64,000 nt of DNA, taken from Aurantiacibacter poecillastricola. Lineage in GTDB: Bacteria > Pseudomonadota > Alphaproteobacteria > Sphingomonadales > Sphingomonadaceae. Under the pieces are notes generated by a model, which had not been told where the DNA came from, did no database searches, and saw only the letters and a list, made by a program, of their open reading frames with translations. This document shows positions 33,173 through 40,635 of this stretch, in pieces (position 1 is the stretch's first letter; each line of letters begins with the position of its first letter). Made by a program: the position numbers and the translations under genes. Location: NCBI RefSeq assembly GCF_030730945.1, contig NZ_JAVAMS010000002.1, positions 248,001 through 312,000 of the forward strand. The letters run 5' to 3'.

Positions 33173-33721
33173 ATGTTCATGCGTACCGAGCGGCTGTTCC
33201 TGCGGCCCGTCTTCCCGGAAGACTGGCAGGCAATCTACGAAGGCATCGCGGATTTCGGCGTGGTCAGCATGCTGGCGCGCGCGCCCTGGCCGTACCGAGT
33301 GGCCGACGCGCAGTCCTATTGCCGCAAACCGGCCCCGGCTGGCAGCATGAAATTTTCCATCATCGCACCTGAAATGGATGGCGCTCCACTGGTCGGCCAG
33401 ATCGGGATCGAGCCCATGGCGGACAGCCCGCATGAACTAGGCTACTGGATCGCGCCCGGCTGGCAGCGTCGCGGCTTTGCCAGCGAGGCCGTGGGCGGCG
33501 TTCTCGACATGGCGCGGGCGATCGGCGTGCCGCGTGTCGATGCCGGGCACTATCTCGAGAACGTGGCAAGCGGGAAAGTGCTGAAAGCCAACGGTTTTAT
33601 CGAAACAGGTGAGCTGAGACCCACGACCTGCGCTGCACGAGGCGGGGCGGTGGTGCTGGCACGGCGTTACAGCTGCGACTTGCGCGCGGGTGTCGAGGCT
33701 CCGGACGCAGAAGCTGCATGA
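33173..33721 (+). CDS. GNAT family N-acetyltransferase
   Basis: A 182-residue acetyltransferase of the RimJ/RimL type. It begins FMRTERLFLRPVFPEDWQAIY and has the acetyl-CoA loop APGWQRRGFASEAVGGVLDMA (the Q-x-x-G-x-A form), then VDAGHYLENVASGKVLKANGF. It would transfer acetyl to an amine, possibly a protein N-terminus; the substrate is unknown. Start ATG 33173 has GGGAGA ahead; the frame is open upstream through the rpmA terminator region, which is not coding. The gene ends at a shared terminator. Confidence 0.82.
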   Translation: MFMRTERLFLRPVFPEDWQAIYEGIADFGVVSMLARAPWPYRVADAQSYCRKPAPAGSMKFSIIAPEMDGAPLVGQIGIEPMADSPHELGYWIAPGWQRRGFASEAVGGVLDMARAIGVPRVDAGHYLENVASGKVLKANGFIETGELRPTTCAARGGAVVLARRYSCDLRAGVEAPDAEAA

Positions 33722-33726
33722 CAGGA

Positions 33727-33757
33727 AGCTCCGCGCCGGGCCGGCGCGGGGCTTTTC
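33727..33757. terminator. Terminator between the convergent GNAT and PF10118 genes
   Basis: AGCTCCGCGCC at 33727-33737 pairs with GGCGCGGGGCT at 33743-33753 (one T-G pair) around GGGCC, followed on + by TTTTCC. It starts six bases after the GNAT stop and ends at the stop of the minus-strand gene, so it may serve both directions. Confidence 0.7.
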
Positions 33758-34618
33758 CTACTGGGCGGGTACGCTTTCCAGATTGGCCGCGGCGTACTCG
33801 CTGTCATGCCGGGCGATCAGGTAGCGGTCGTCCTCGTCCCACGGGTGGAAACCGGGGCGGAAATAGCCGAGCCATGCAGGAAAGATGCGACGCAGCTTGC
33901 CCGGATTGCCGAGGAGGTGCCAGGCCAGTCGCAGCTTCGCGCTCGTGCCGGTGATGCCATCCTGCTCCAGCAAGGCCAACGCATCCTGCATGCGATTGCG
34001 CAGGAACCGGCCCGTCACCTTGAGCATGACGATATTGCGCACGCTCCAGCGTTTCATGGGCTTCCAGTCGCGCGTCGCATGCAGCCAGGTGTCGAAGGCG
34101 ACGCCCTTGTGCTCGATTTCCTCCACCGCATGCCAACTCCAAAGTGCGGGATCGCCCATGCCGGGCGTGGCATAACGGTCGGGATGCTTGAGGAACTGGT
34201 GCGCAAACATGGCGGTGAAGTGTTCAAGTGCCGCGGTGATCGCGAGTTGCACGATGGCGGGCTTTTCCTGCGTCTCGGCCACCAGGCCGGCGATCCGCTT
34301 GTCGAGGGAGGCGATGTCGTAGCCCGCGGCTTCCAAGGCGCGGTTGAAGGCTAGGTGCTCGCGCGAGTGGTTCACCTCCTGCTTGATGAAGGCGCGGATC
34401 TCTCGGGCGAGGTCTTCCGGCACGTCGTCGCGAAAGGCCTTGACGGCATCGATGAACATCGCCTCGCCCCGAGGGAAGCTGGCGGAGAGGGCCGCGAACC
34501 ATGCCGATGCGACGGGGTCCACGCCTTTCTCGCGCTTCGCATTGCGTCCGAAGCGCTGGTCGCGCACGGTAAGGGTAAGATCGGAGGGACTGGTTCTGGA
34601 TGTTGAATTTGCGCTCAT
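33758..34618 (-). CDS. PF10118-type predicted metal-dependent hydrolase
   Basis: A 286-residue protein of the PF10118 family (predicted metal-dependent hydrolases, ferritin-like helices). Repeated acidic/His helices supply the metal site: FIKQEVNHSREHLAFN, ALEHFTAMFAHQFL and WSWHAVEEIEHKGVAFD. That pattern (E...E..H) is a di-metal carboxylate arrangement. Its substrate is unknown; relatives are often beside TetR regulators and lipid genes. A TetR-type gene lies divergently upstream, and a good promoter for this gene lies across that regulator's start. Confidence 0.78.
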   Translation of the reverse strand: MSANSTSRTSPSDLTLTVRDQRFGRNAKREKGVDPVASAWFAALSASFPRGEAMFIDAVKAFRDDVPEDLAREIRAFIKQEVNHSREHLAFNRALEAAGYDIASLDKRIAGLVAETQEKPAIVQLAITAALEHFTAMFAHQFLKHPDRYATPGMGDPALWSWHAVEEIEHKGVAFDTWLHATRDWKPMKRWSVRNIVMLKVTGRFLRNRMQDALALLEQDGITGTSAKLRLAWHLLGNPGKLRRIFPAWLGYFRPGFHPWDEDDRYLIARHDSEYAAANLESVPAQ

Positions 34619-34648
34619 AACGTGGTCCGATTCAGCAAATTTGGGGCC

Positions 34649-34676
34649 AACATAAGGAAACTTACATCAGTGTCAA
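34649..34676 (-). promoter_or_regulatory. Promoter of the PF10118 gene, overlapping the tetR start
   Basis: On the minus strand, TTGACA (34676-34671) is followed after 16 bases by TATGTT (34654-34649). Transcription would start about 24 bases before the ATG at 34618. The -35 overlaps the GTG start of the divergent TetR gene, so a TetR dimer bound here would block this promoter. No clean palindromic operator could be defined by eye. Confidence 0.5.
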
Positions 34677-35284
34677 TAAGGAAGCGTTTGAGCCCCGAGG
34701 AGAGCCGGGCCGCCGCGCTCGAAGCCGCGCGGGCCCTGCTGATCGAGGCTGGCCCGCAGAGCGTGACCCTAAAGGCAGTCGCGGCGCGAATCGGGCGCAC
34801 CCATGCCAATCTGCTTCATCACTTCGGCTCGGCCGCAGGGTTGCAAAAGGAACTTGCGCGGCACCTGGCGCAGACGGTGTGCGACTCGATCGGGGAGGCG
34901 GTGCGTGCCACGCGGGCAGGCATCGGTTCCCCTCGCGAGGTGGTGGATCTCACCTTTGACGCTTTCGGACAAGAGGGCGGGGGCGCACTTGCCAGCTGGA
35001 TGCTGGCCTCGGGCAACGAGGATGCGCTCAACCCCATTATCGAGACGATCCATGCGCTGGTAGACGATCTCAATCCCGAGGAGGCGGCGCACAGCCACGA
35101 CTCAGCCATGCACGAGACAACCTTCTCGCTCGTCCTGCTGGCGCTCGGCGATGCGCTGCTGGGCGAGCAGCTGGCCGATTCGCTGTCGGTGGAGCGGACC
35201 ACTGCGCGCGACCGTGCGGAGGCCATGCTGGTCGCTGCCTTTTCCGAGGGCAGGGCGGCGGTGGAGTCTACTCCGCCTGGGTGA
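34670..35284 (+). CDS. TetR family transcriptional regulator
   Basis: A 204-residue TetR-type repressor. The helix-turn-helix is at the N-terminus (SVTLKAVAARIGRTHANLLHHFGSAAGLQKEL), where HANLLHHFG replaces the usual YYHF. The rest is a helical ligand-binding domain without assignable ligand. GTG 34670 has AAGGAA ahead and is chosen; GTG 34622 upstream would add an atypical extension. It is divergent from the PF10118 gene, its probable target, and overlaps the 3' end of ygfZ by 17 bases, tail to tail. Confidence 0.82.
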   Translation: MSIRKRLSPEESRAAALEAARALLIEAGPQSVTLKAVAARIGRTHANLLHHFGSAAGLQKELARHLAQTVCDSIGEAVRATRAGIGSPREVVDLTFDAFGQEGGGALASWMLASGNEDALNPIIETIHALVDDLNPEEAAHSHDSAMHETTFSLVLLALGDALLGEQLADSLSVERTTARDRAEAMLVAAFSEGRAAVESTPPG

Positions 35285-35999
35285 GTTCCAGCCAGTCGGG
35301 TGCGAGGTCTGCTGGTATATCGCTCACTCGCAGGTGATCGATGGCTAGGCCCAGATCCTCGTGTGCAGCCTTGCGACGTTTTTCGTCCGACCGGCCCAGC
35401 GGCACGACGATAAGGCGGCGATTCACTTTCTGCCGCCAGTTCATCCGCGCTGTGTTCTCCTGCCCGATATAACAGCCCTTGCTGAAGCTGACACCGTTTA
35501 GCTCGATGGCATTCGTTTCGAGCCACAGGATATCGCCGAGCTCAGCCTGTCCCTCCGGCACGCCTGAAGCAAGGCGGTGGGCGCGCCACGCATCGTCGGC
35601 GCTGCCACTTTCGTTGTCGGCGTTGCCAAGCCAGCGCCAGCCAAGCCCGGAAAGGCGGGGATCGGGCGATGCGCCATCGCGCGGCTCGGCCTGCCAGTGC
35701 ACCGCCACCGTCTCGTCCACCGCAATGTCGATCTTGCGGCGCAGGCGATAGAGCGACAGGCGCTTGACGAGATCGTCTGCCAGCGCCGCCTCGCAATCGA
35801 GCAGCAGGTCCTCGCCCTCGCGCCACACGATCATGTCGAACATGGTCTTGCCCTGCGCGGTCAGCAGGGCGGCATAGGCGGGAAGGTCACCTTTTACATC
35901 GTTGGTTAGCAGCCCCTGCAGGAAGGCCGCGGGGTCCTCGGATCCATCGGGCGAGGCAAGGCGCACAACGGCGCGCGAGATCAGTCTGGAATCGGCCAT
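35268..35999 (-). CDS. ygfZ: tRNA-modifying/Fe-S cluster protein YgfZ
   Basis: A 243-residue folate-binding protein of the YgfZ/IBA57 family, related to the GcvT aminomethyltransferase. The hallmark KGCYIGQE is present, and FLQGLLTNDVKG is the N-terminal signature. YgfZ proteins help build or repair iron-sulfur clusters, including in the radical-SAM enzyme MiaB. The ATG at 35999 starts MADSRLISRAVV; sequence upstream in frame is not conserved. It lies downstream of the GGDEF-EAL gene on the same strand with 37 bases between. Confidence 0.88.
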   Translation of the reverse strand: MADSRLISRAVVRLASPDGSEDPAAFLQGLLTNDVKGDLPAYAALLTAQGKTMFDMIVWREGEDLLLDCEAALADDLVKRLSLYRLRRKIDIAVDETVAVHWQAEPRDGASPDPRLSGLGWRWLGNADNESGSADDAWRAHRLASGVPEGQAELGDILWLETNAIELNGVSFSKGCYIGQENTARMNWRQKVNRRLIVVPLGRSDEKRRKAAHEDLGLAIDHLRVSDIPADLAPDWLELTQAE

Positions 36000-36036
36000 G
36001 CACGGGAAATGGGCGCGCGGGAGCCGTGTGGCAAGA

Positions 36037-38124
36037 TCAGGCGGCGCTCGCCTCGTCGGCGCAGGCTTCGCAGCGAATGTAGTAGCCTTCCACATCCTCG
36101 GCCTCGATAGGACGGCTGAGATGGAAGCCCTGGAGGTGCGTGCATCCCGCACGGCTCACCAGATTGACGAGGCGACCCTCGCTTATTCCCTCGGCCACGA
36201 CCTGTGCACCCACGCGCAGCGCCATGGTGACAGCCGCGTCGAACACGGCCTGTGCTGCCGGATCCTCCCCCAGATCGTTAATGAGGCTGCGATCGAGCTT
36301 CAGCCGGTCGAAGCGGAAAGTCTTCATCATTGAAAGCGAGGAATAGCCCGTGCCGAAGTCGTCGAGCGCAATGCGGAAACCGGCATTGCGCAGCATGTCC
36401 AGCGTCAGCAGCGCGCGGTTGTTGCGTTCGATGGAGAGGCTTTCCGTCACCTCCAGCATGATGCGCTGGGGCAGGATATCGTATTTGCAGCAAGCGGAAA
36501 GCAGGTAGGGGCAGAAGCCGTCCTGCTGCAATTGCAGGGGCGAGAGATTGAGGCTCAGATTGACGCCCGGCCATGCCCTCAGGTCCGACAGCGCCCGCTC
36601 GATGATCCAGGCACCCAGCGACACCATCGTACCGCTGCGCTCCGCAGCGGCAATGAAACGGATGGGACTTATCTCGCCAAGTTTCGCGTGGGTCCAGCGC
36701 ACCAGCGCCTCGACCTCCTTCACCGGACCTTCCACGGCGTGGATCGGCTGGTAGACCATGCGCAGCTCGTCGTTTTCGATGGCACGCACGAGATCCCGCT
36801 CCAGCTGCCGGTCCAGTTCGCGCTCGGCTTCCAGTTCCGGGGTGAAGGAGACGGCGCGGTTACGGCCCTCGTTCTTGGCGGCGTAGAGCGCGAGGTCGGC
36901 GCGGTCCAGAAGTGCGTTGATGTCGTGGATGTTGTCCGAGGAGTTTACCTCGATGGCCCCGGCCGAGATGGTGATGGCGATGGAATAACTGCCCAGCTCG
37001 ATAGGTTCGCGCATGGCTCGGACCAGATCGTTCACGATGGTGCACACCTGCTCGAAAGCCTCGATGGGGACGAACAGTCCGAATTCGTCGCCACCGACGC
37101 GGGCGACCATTGCATCGGGGCCGACCATCTCCTGCATCTTTCGGCCCACCAGCTTCACCAGCCGGTCGCCGGCAGCGTGGCCGAAGTCGTCATTCACATG
37201 CTTGAAGCGGTCGATATCGGCGACGATCACCGCGAAATGCAGGTCTTCGCCGCTTTTCAACCTGCGCTCCACGTGGTCGATCATGGCGCGACGATTGGGC
37301 AGGCCGGTGCATGAATCGGTGAAGGCGAGGTTCTTGACCCTGAGGGCATTACGCCGGAAAACTTCCAGCGGCCCTGCCAGTTCACGCAGTTCGCGCAACT
37401 CGAACCGTTCGACCCTTACGTCGAGCTCTCCGGCAGCCAGCCGACGCAGCGATCCGTACATGCGCTGCATCGCGGGCAGGATGTTGCCCATGACGTCGGC
37501 GAGGATCAGGATGATGAGGCCGATGGCGAGCAGGCCTGCGAGAAGCACATACAGGCTCCAGCTCCTGGCGGCATGATCGATGGCCGCGAATCGACTATCC
37601 ATCTCGCGATCGGCATCGCTGGCGATCAGGGCGGCAAGGTTGGCCATCTCCTTGTTGCGACCAAGGATGGCCAGCCGCTCTCCCACCGTGGCGGAATCGC
37701 TATCCTGGTATTGCATGATGGACTGGATGTGCGGATCGAGGTCATCGAAGGACATCGACGCACCGGCGATCTCGTGCGGCGGCATCCCGGCCTGGCGAAG
37801 GGCGTCGACCTGCGCGTCGATATCGGCGGCGATGCGGTTGAGGTCGTGTGCGTCCGCTGGAACGGGGGTCTCTGCCGCGTTGAGATGTTCATGGCTGGCG
37901 ATACGAAAATCGCTGACCAGGTTTTCCAGTTGCTGCGCGCGGGCGGCATTGGCCGCGGTGACTTGCAGCGCCGCGTTATCTTCGCGAACCTGCGCGCCGA
38001 ACTGGTGGGACAGGACGAGGGAAGCCAGCGCGCAGGCGGCAATCAGGCACAAGGCCCCGATAAGCCGCTTCTCCAGCGACAGAACGGTATTCTCGATGAG
38101 TCTTCGCGGCCATGATCGTGCCAT
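36037..38124 (-). CDS. Membrane GGDEF-EAL cyclic-di-GMP enzyme
   Basis: A 695-residue inner-membrane protein. Membrane helices at about 21-40 and 190-211 bracket a helical periplasmic sensor. A HAMP-like linker (RRLAAGELDVRVERFELREL) follows, then a GGDEF domain with intact GGDEF at 344-348 and an EAL domain with EAL at 472-474. The EAL domain also has LEVTES, DDFGTGYSSL, KLDRSLI and VVAEGI, so the phosphodiesterase site looks complete. The RxxD inhibition site before GGDEF is missing (GPDA). Both making and breaking c-di-GMP are possible; the net direction cannot be read from sequence. Confidence 0.92.
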   Translation of the reverse strand: MARSWPRRLIENTVLSLEKRLIGALCLIAACALASLVLSHQFGAQVREDNAALQVTAANAARAQQLENLVSDFRIASHEHLNAAETPVPADAHDLNRIAADIDAQVDALRQAGMPPHEIAGASMSFDDLDPHIQSIMQYQDSDSATVGERLAILGRNKEMANLAALIASDADREMDSRFAAIDHAARSWSLYVLLAGLLAIGLIILILADVMGNILPAMQRMYGSLRRLAAGELDVRVERFELRELRELAGPLEVFRRNALRVKNLAFTDSCTGLPNRRAMIDHVERRLKSGEDLHFAVIVADIDRFKHVNDDFGHAAGDRLVKLVGRKMQEMVGPDAMVARVGGDEFGLFVPIEAFEQVCTIVNDLVRAMREPIELGSYSIAITISAGAIEVNSSDNIHDINALLDRADLALYAAKNEGRNRAVSFTPELEAERELDRQLERDLVRAIENDELRMVYQPIHAVEGPVKEVEALVRWTHAKLGEISPIRFIAAAERSGTMVSLGAWIIERALSDLRAWPGVNLSLNLSPLQLQQDGFCPYLLSACCKYDILPQRIMLEVTESLSIERNNRALLTLDMLRNAGFRIALDDFGTGYSSLSMMKTFRFDRLKLDRSLINDLGEDPAAQAVFDAAVTMALRVGAQVVAEGISEGRLVNLVSRAGCTHLQGFHLSRPIEAEDVEGYYIRCEACADEASAA

Positions 38125-38361
38125 GAATGTACCTGTGCGACCTGCAGCGCTCTTCGCGATTAGCGTATCGCCAGCCTGCTACGCGTGGCCCTACGGGGCA
38201 AATCTTGACAAATCCTCTCCGAAGCACCCGTATTTGTTTGGTTTTTGTCGGAATTCGATGCGAACGAGATCGCCGGACAGCTATCGTCGCGGTGCCCCTG
38301 TCCCTCGGCGCAGGCTTGTGCCATTGAGCGCCCGAACGAGACTTAGGGACACGCAGCTAGC

Positions 38362-39399
38362 ATGACGAAAACCCTCACCATCCGCCGCCCCGACGACTGG
38401 CACGTGCACCTGCGCGACGGCGCCATGCTGGAAGCGGTGGCGCGCCATACCGCAAGGCAGTTCGCCCGGGCCATCGTGATGCCCAACCTCTCGCCGCCGG
38501 TGACAAACGTGGAGCTGGCGAAAGCCTATCGGGAGCGGATCGTGGCGGCGGTTCCCGAAGGCGCCGGGTTCACGCCGCTGATGACCTGCTACCTAACCGA
38601 CAATACCGATCCCGAGGAGGTGCGCCGTGGGTTCGAGGAGGGCGTGTTCACGGCTGCAAAGCTCTATCCCGCAGGTGCGACGACCAATTCAGACAGCGGC
38701 GTGACCGATGTCGCCAACATTCGCGGCGTGCTGGAAGTAATGGCCGAGATCGGCATGGTGCTGTGCGTGCATGGCGAGGTGACCAGCGCCGATGTCGATG
38801 TTTTTGACCGTGAGGCGGTCTTCATCGAGCGCATCCTCGCGCCCCTGTTGAAGGATCTGCCGCAATTGAAGGTAGTGTTCGAGCACCTCACCAGCGAGGA
38901 GGGCGTGCAGTTCGTCGAGAGCGCAGGCGTCAATGTCGCGGCGACGATCACGCCGCAGCACCTGCACATCAATCGCAACGCCATGCTGGTGGGTGGAATG
39001 CGGCCGCACGCCTATTGCCTGCCCGTTGCCAAGCGCGAGAAGCATCGCCTCGCTTTGCGCCGCGCGGCGACCGGCGGCAGTGCGAAGTTCTTCCTGGGGA
39101 CCGACAGCGCTCCCCATGCGCGTGAGGCGAAGGAAAGCGATTGCGGATGCGCTGGCATTTTCAATGCGCCCTTCGCGCTCGAAAGCTATTGCGCCGTATT
39201 CGAGGCGGAAAACGCGCTGGATCGCTTCGAGAGCTTTGCCAGCGAAAACGGGCCCAAATTCTACGGTCTGCCCTTGAACGAAGACCGGATTACGCTGGAG
39301 CGCAACGGCTGCGAGGTGCCCGGAGTGCTGGAGACACCGGCTGCAGACCTCGTGCCGTTCCATGCAGGCGAAACCCTGCAATGGCGGCTGGTGGACTGA
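38362..39399 (+). CDS. pyrC: Dihydroorotase (type II)
   Basis: A 345-residue PyrC that closes dihydroorotate in pyrimidine synthesis. DDWHVHLRDG has the two zinc His residues; TAAKLYPAGATTNSDSGV has the carboxylated lysine; CVHGE and FEHLTS supply more His ligands; and FLGTDSAPHAREAKE contains the catalytic Asp. The gene stands alone on the plus strand, 237 bases from the divergent GGDEF-EAL gene. That gap contains TTGACA at about 38207 without a clear partner. Confidence 0.96.
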   Translation: MTKTLTIRRPDDWHVHLRDGAMLEAVARHTARQFARAIVMPNLSPPVTNVELAKAYRERIVAAVPEGAGFTPLMTCYLTDNTDPEEVRRGFEEGVFTAAKLYPAGATTNSDSGVTDVANIRGVLEVMAEIGMVLCVHGEVTSADVDVFDREAVFIERILAPLLKDLPQLKVVFEHLTSEEGVQFVESAGVNVAATITPQHLHINRNAMLVGGMRPHAYCLPVAKREKHRLALRRAATGGSAKFFLGTDSAPHAREAKESDCGCAGIFNAPFALESYCAVFEAENALDRFESFASENGPKFYGLPLNEDRITLERNGCEVPGVLETPAADLVPFHAGETLQWRLVD

Positions 39400-39411
39400 T
39401 CCTGGCCCCGG

Positions 39412-40338
39412 CTATTGCGGTGCGACGCCCCGGCCGAGCTTCGCCTTGCGAGCATTCCTGGCGCTTCGCAGCATATCCCAGGTGAACAGCGCGATGGCCG
39501 CCCAGATTAGGGCGAAGCAGACGAGCTGCGCCGTGCGCAGTTCCTCTCCGAACACGAACAGGCCGATCAGGAACACGATGGTGGGCGAGATGAACTGCAA
39601 AAACCCGATCGTCGTGTAGGGCAGCGCCCGCGCGGCGGTGGCGAACAGCAGTAAGGGCACCGCGGTCATTGGGCCACCGGCGATGATCGCCAGCGTTTCC
39701 AGACCGTCGCGACCCAAGGCAACGCCGCCTCCGGCAAGCTGGGTCCAGCCAAGATAGCCCAGCACCAGCGGCAAGAGGATCAGCGATTCGGCCGTAAGAC
39801 CGATCAGCGGGCCAGCGGCCACGGTCTTGCGCAGCAGGCCGTAGATGCCGAAAGTGGTCGCCAGCACCAGGCTCACCCACATCGTGGTGAGCGCGCCCAT
39901 CGCCAGTGCTGCGACTCCAATGGCGGCAAGGATGACGGCGATGGCCTGCGACCGTGTCAGCCGCTCTTTCAGGAAGACGAAGCCCAGCAGCATCATGTTG
40001 AGCGGAAGGATGTAGTAGCCGAGCGACGCTGCGTAGACATACTCGTTCTGGATCGACCAGACATAGAAGAACCAGTTGATCGCGATAAGGCAGGAGCTCG
40101 CCATCAGTGTCCGCACGGTCCTGCCGTTCGTCATGGTGCGGCGGAATTCAACCAATTGCCCATGCCGGACGACGAAGAACAGGCAAATGGGCAGGGTAAA
40201 CAAGGTGCGCCAGGCGACGTATTCCAGCGGAGGCACCTGATCTACCAGCATCAGGTAGATCGGCATCGAGCCCCAGATAGCATGGGTGCACAACGCATAG
40301 AGGAGAGCGCGGCGGTGGCTTGTCGGATGGTCCCCCAT
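39412..40338 (-). CDS. rarD: RarD-type EamA permease
   Basis: A 308-residue transporter with ten membrane helices in two EamA repeats. The N-terminal ALLYALCTHAIWGSMPIYLMLV and the NWFFYVWSIQNEYVYAASLGYYILPL segment are characteristic of RarD (named from chloramphenicol sensitivity; its substrate is still unclear). It is convergent with pyrC, which ends 12 bases away. Upstream lies an AT-rich segment with a perfect palindrome over a candidate -10. Confidence 0.88.
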   Translation of the reverse strand: MGDHPTSHRRALLYALCTHAIWGSMPIYLMLVDQVPPLEYVAWRTLFTLPICLFFVVRHGQLVEFRRTMTNGRTVRTLMASSCLIAINWFFYVWSIQNEYVYAASLGYYILPLNMMLLGFVFLKERLTRSQAIAVILAAIGVAALAMGALTTMWVSLVLATTFGIYGLLRKTVAAGPLIGLTAESLILLPLVLGYLGWTQLAGGGVALGRDGLETLAIIAGGPMTAVPLLLFATAARALPYTTIGFLQFISPTIVFLIGLFVFGEELRTAQLVCFALIWAAIALFTWDMLRSARNARKAKLGRGVAPQ

Positions 40339-40384
40339 TGCGACCCCTCTAGGATGTGAAGGGGCAATTCACCAATGAAATCAC

Positions 40385-40424
40385 TGATAACGTTATCATA
40401 AATTCCAAAATCTTGAAATTTCAA
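40385..40424 (-). promoter_or_regulatory. Candidate rarD promoter with palindromic operator
   Basis: On the minus strand, TTGAAA (40424-40419) and TATGAT (40400-40395) are 18 bases apart. TGATAACGTTATCA (40385-40398) is a perfect 14-base palindrome overlapping the -10 and start region; its central CG and outer TG/CA fit LacI-family operators. A second perfect palindrome, TTGAAATTTCAA (40413-40424), covers the -35. The segment is clearly AT-richer than the rest of the window. Confidence 0.4.
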
Positions 40425-40432
40425 ATCGTTGC

Positions 40433-40460
40433 TTGATGTTCAGGCCGTCTCCCGTATAGG
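40433..40460 (+). promoter_or_regulatory. Promoter of the candidate small RNA
   Basis: TTGATG (40433-40438), or CTTGAT one base earlier, with TATAGG (40455-40460) gives a 16- or 17-base spacer. The start would be near 40467. TATAGG is also the -10 of the cox promoter. Confidence 0.45.
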
Positions 40461-40466
40461 GGCGTC

Positions 40467-40614
40467 AAGGCAATATACACAGGTTGATAAGTCAATCGAA
40501 TCGACACTGCCTTCCCCCTGTTAGGCAGTGTTGAAGCGCGGTCTCTCGGGTCGTGTCAATGAAGGGGGGTCGCGCCAAGGCGCCCGGGTCTTCGGACCCG
40601 GGCGCCTTGTTTTT
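40467..40614 (+). ncRNA. Candidate intergenic small RNA, about 148 nt
   Basis: Between rarD and astD, both on the minus strand, the plus strand has a promoter, structured DNA and a very strong terminator but no protein gene. Hairpin A is ACACTGCCT (40504-40512) with its exact complement AGGCAGTGT (40523-40531) and a C-rich loop, TCCCCCTGTT. AGGGGG downstream (40563-40568) could pair with CCCCCT of that loop, giving a pseudoknot. The 3' hairpin (40577-40608) has 14 perfect pairs and a TTCG loop, then GTTTTT. Length and structure fit a trans-acting small RNA with a C-rich seed for G-rich ribosome sites. I match it to no known family. Confidence 0.5.
40577..40614 (+). terminator. Very strong intrinsic terminator, plus strand
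   Basis: AAGGCGCCCGGGTC, TTCG, GACCCGGGCGCCTT is a perfect 14-pair stem with a stable tetraloop, followed by GTTTTTC. The T-run is on + only; read on minus, the stem is followed by GGCGCGACC. It therefore serves a plus-strand transcript, although it might also slow astD transcription from the other side. Confidence 0.85.
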
Positions 40615-40635
40615 CTGGCGCAACGCTGGTCGGCC

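Noticed and set aside
40484..40495. TTGATAAGTCAA as a possible FNR box
   Set aside because: The half-sites are two bases too close for the TTGAT-N4-ATCAA spacing.
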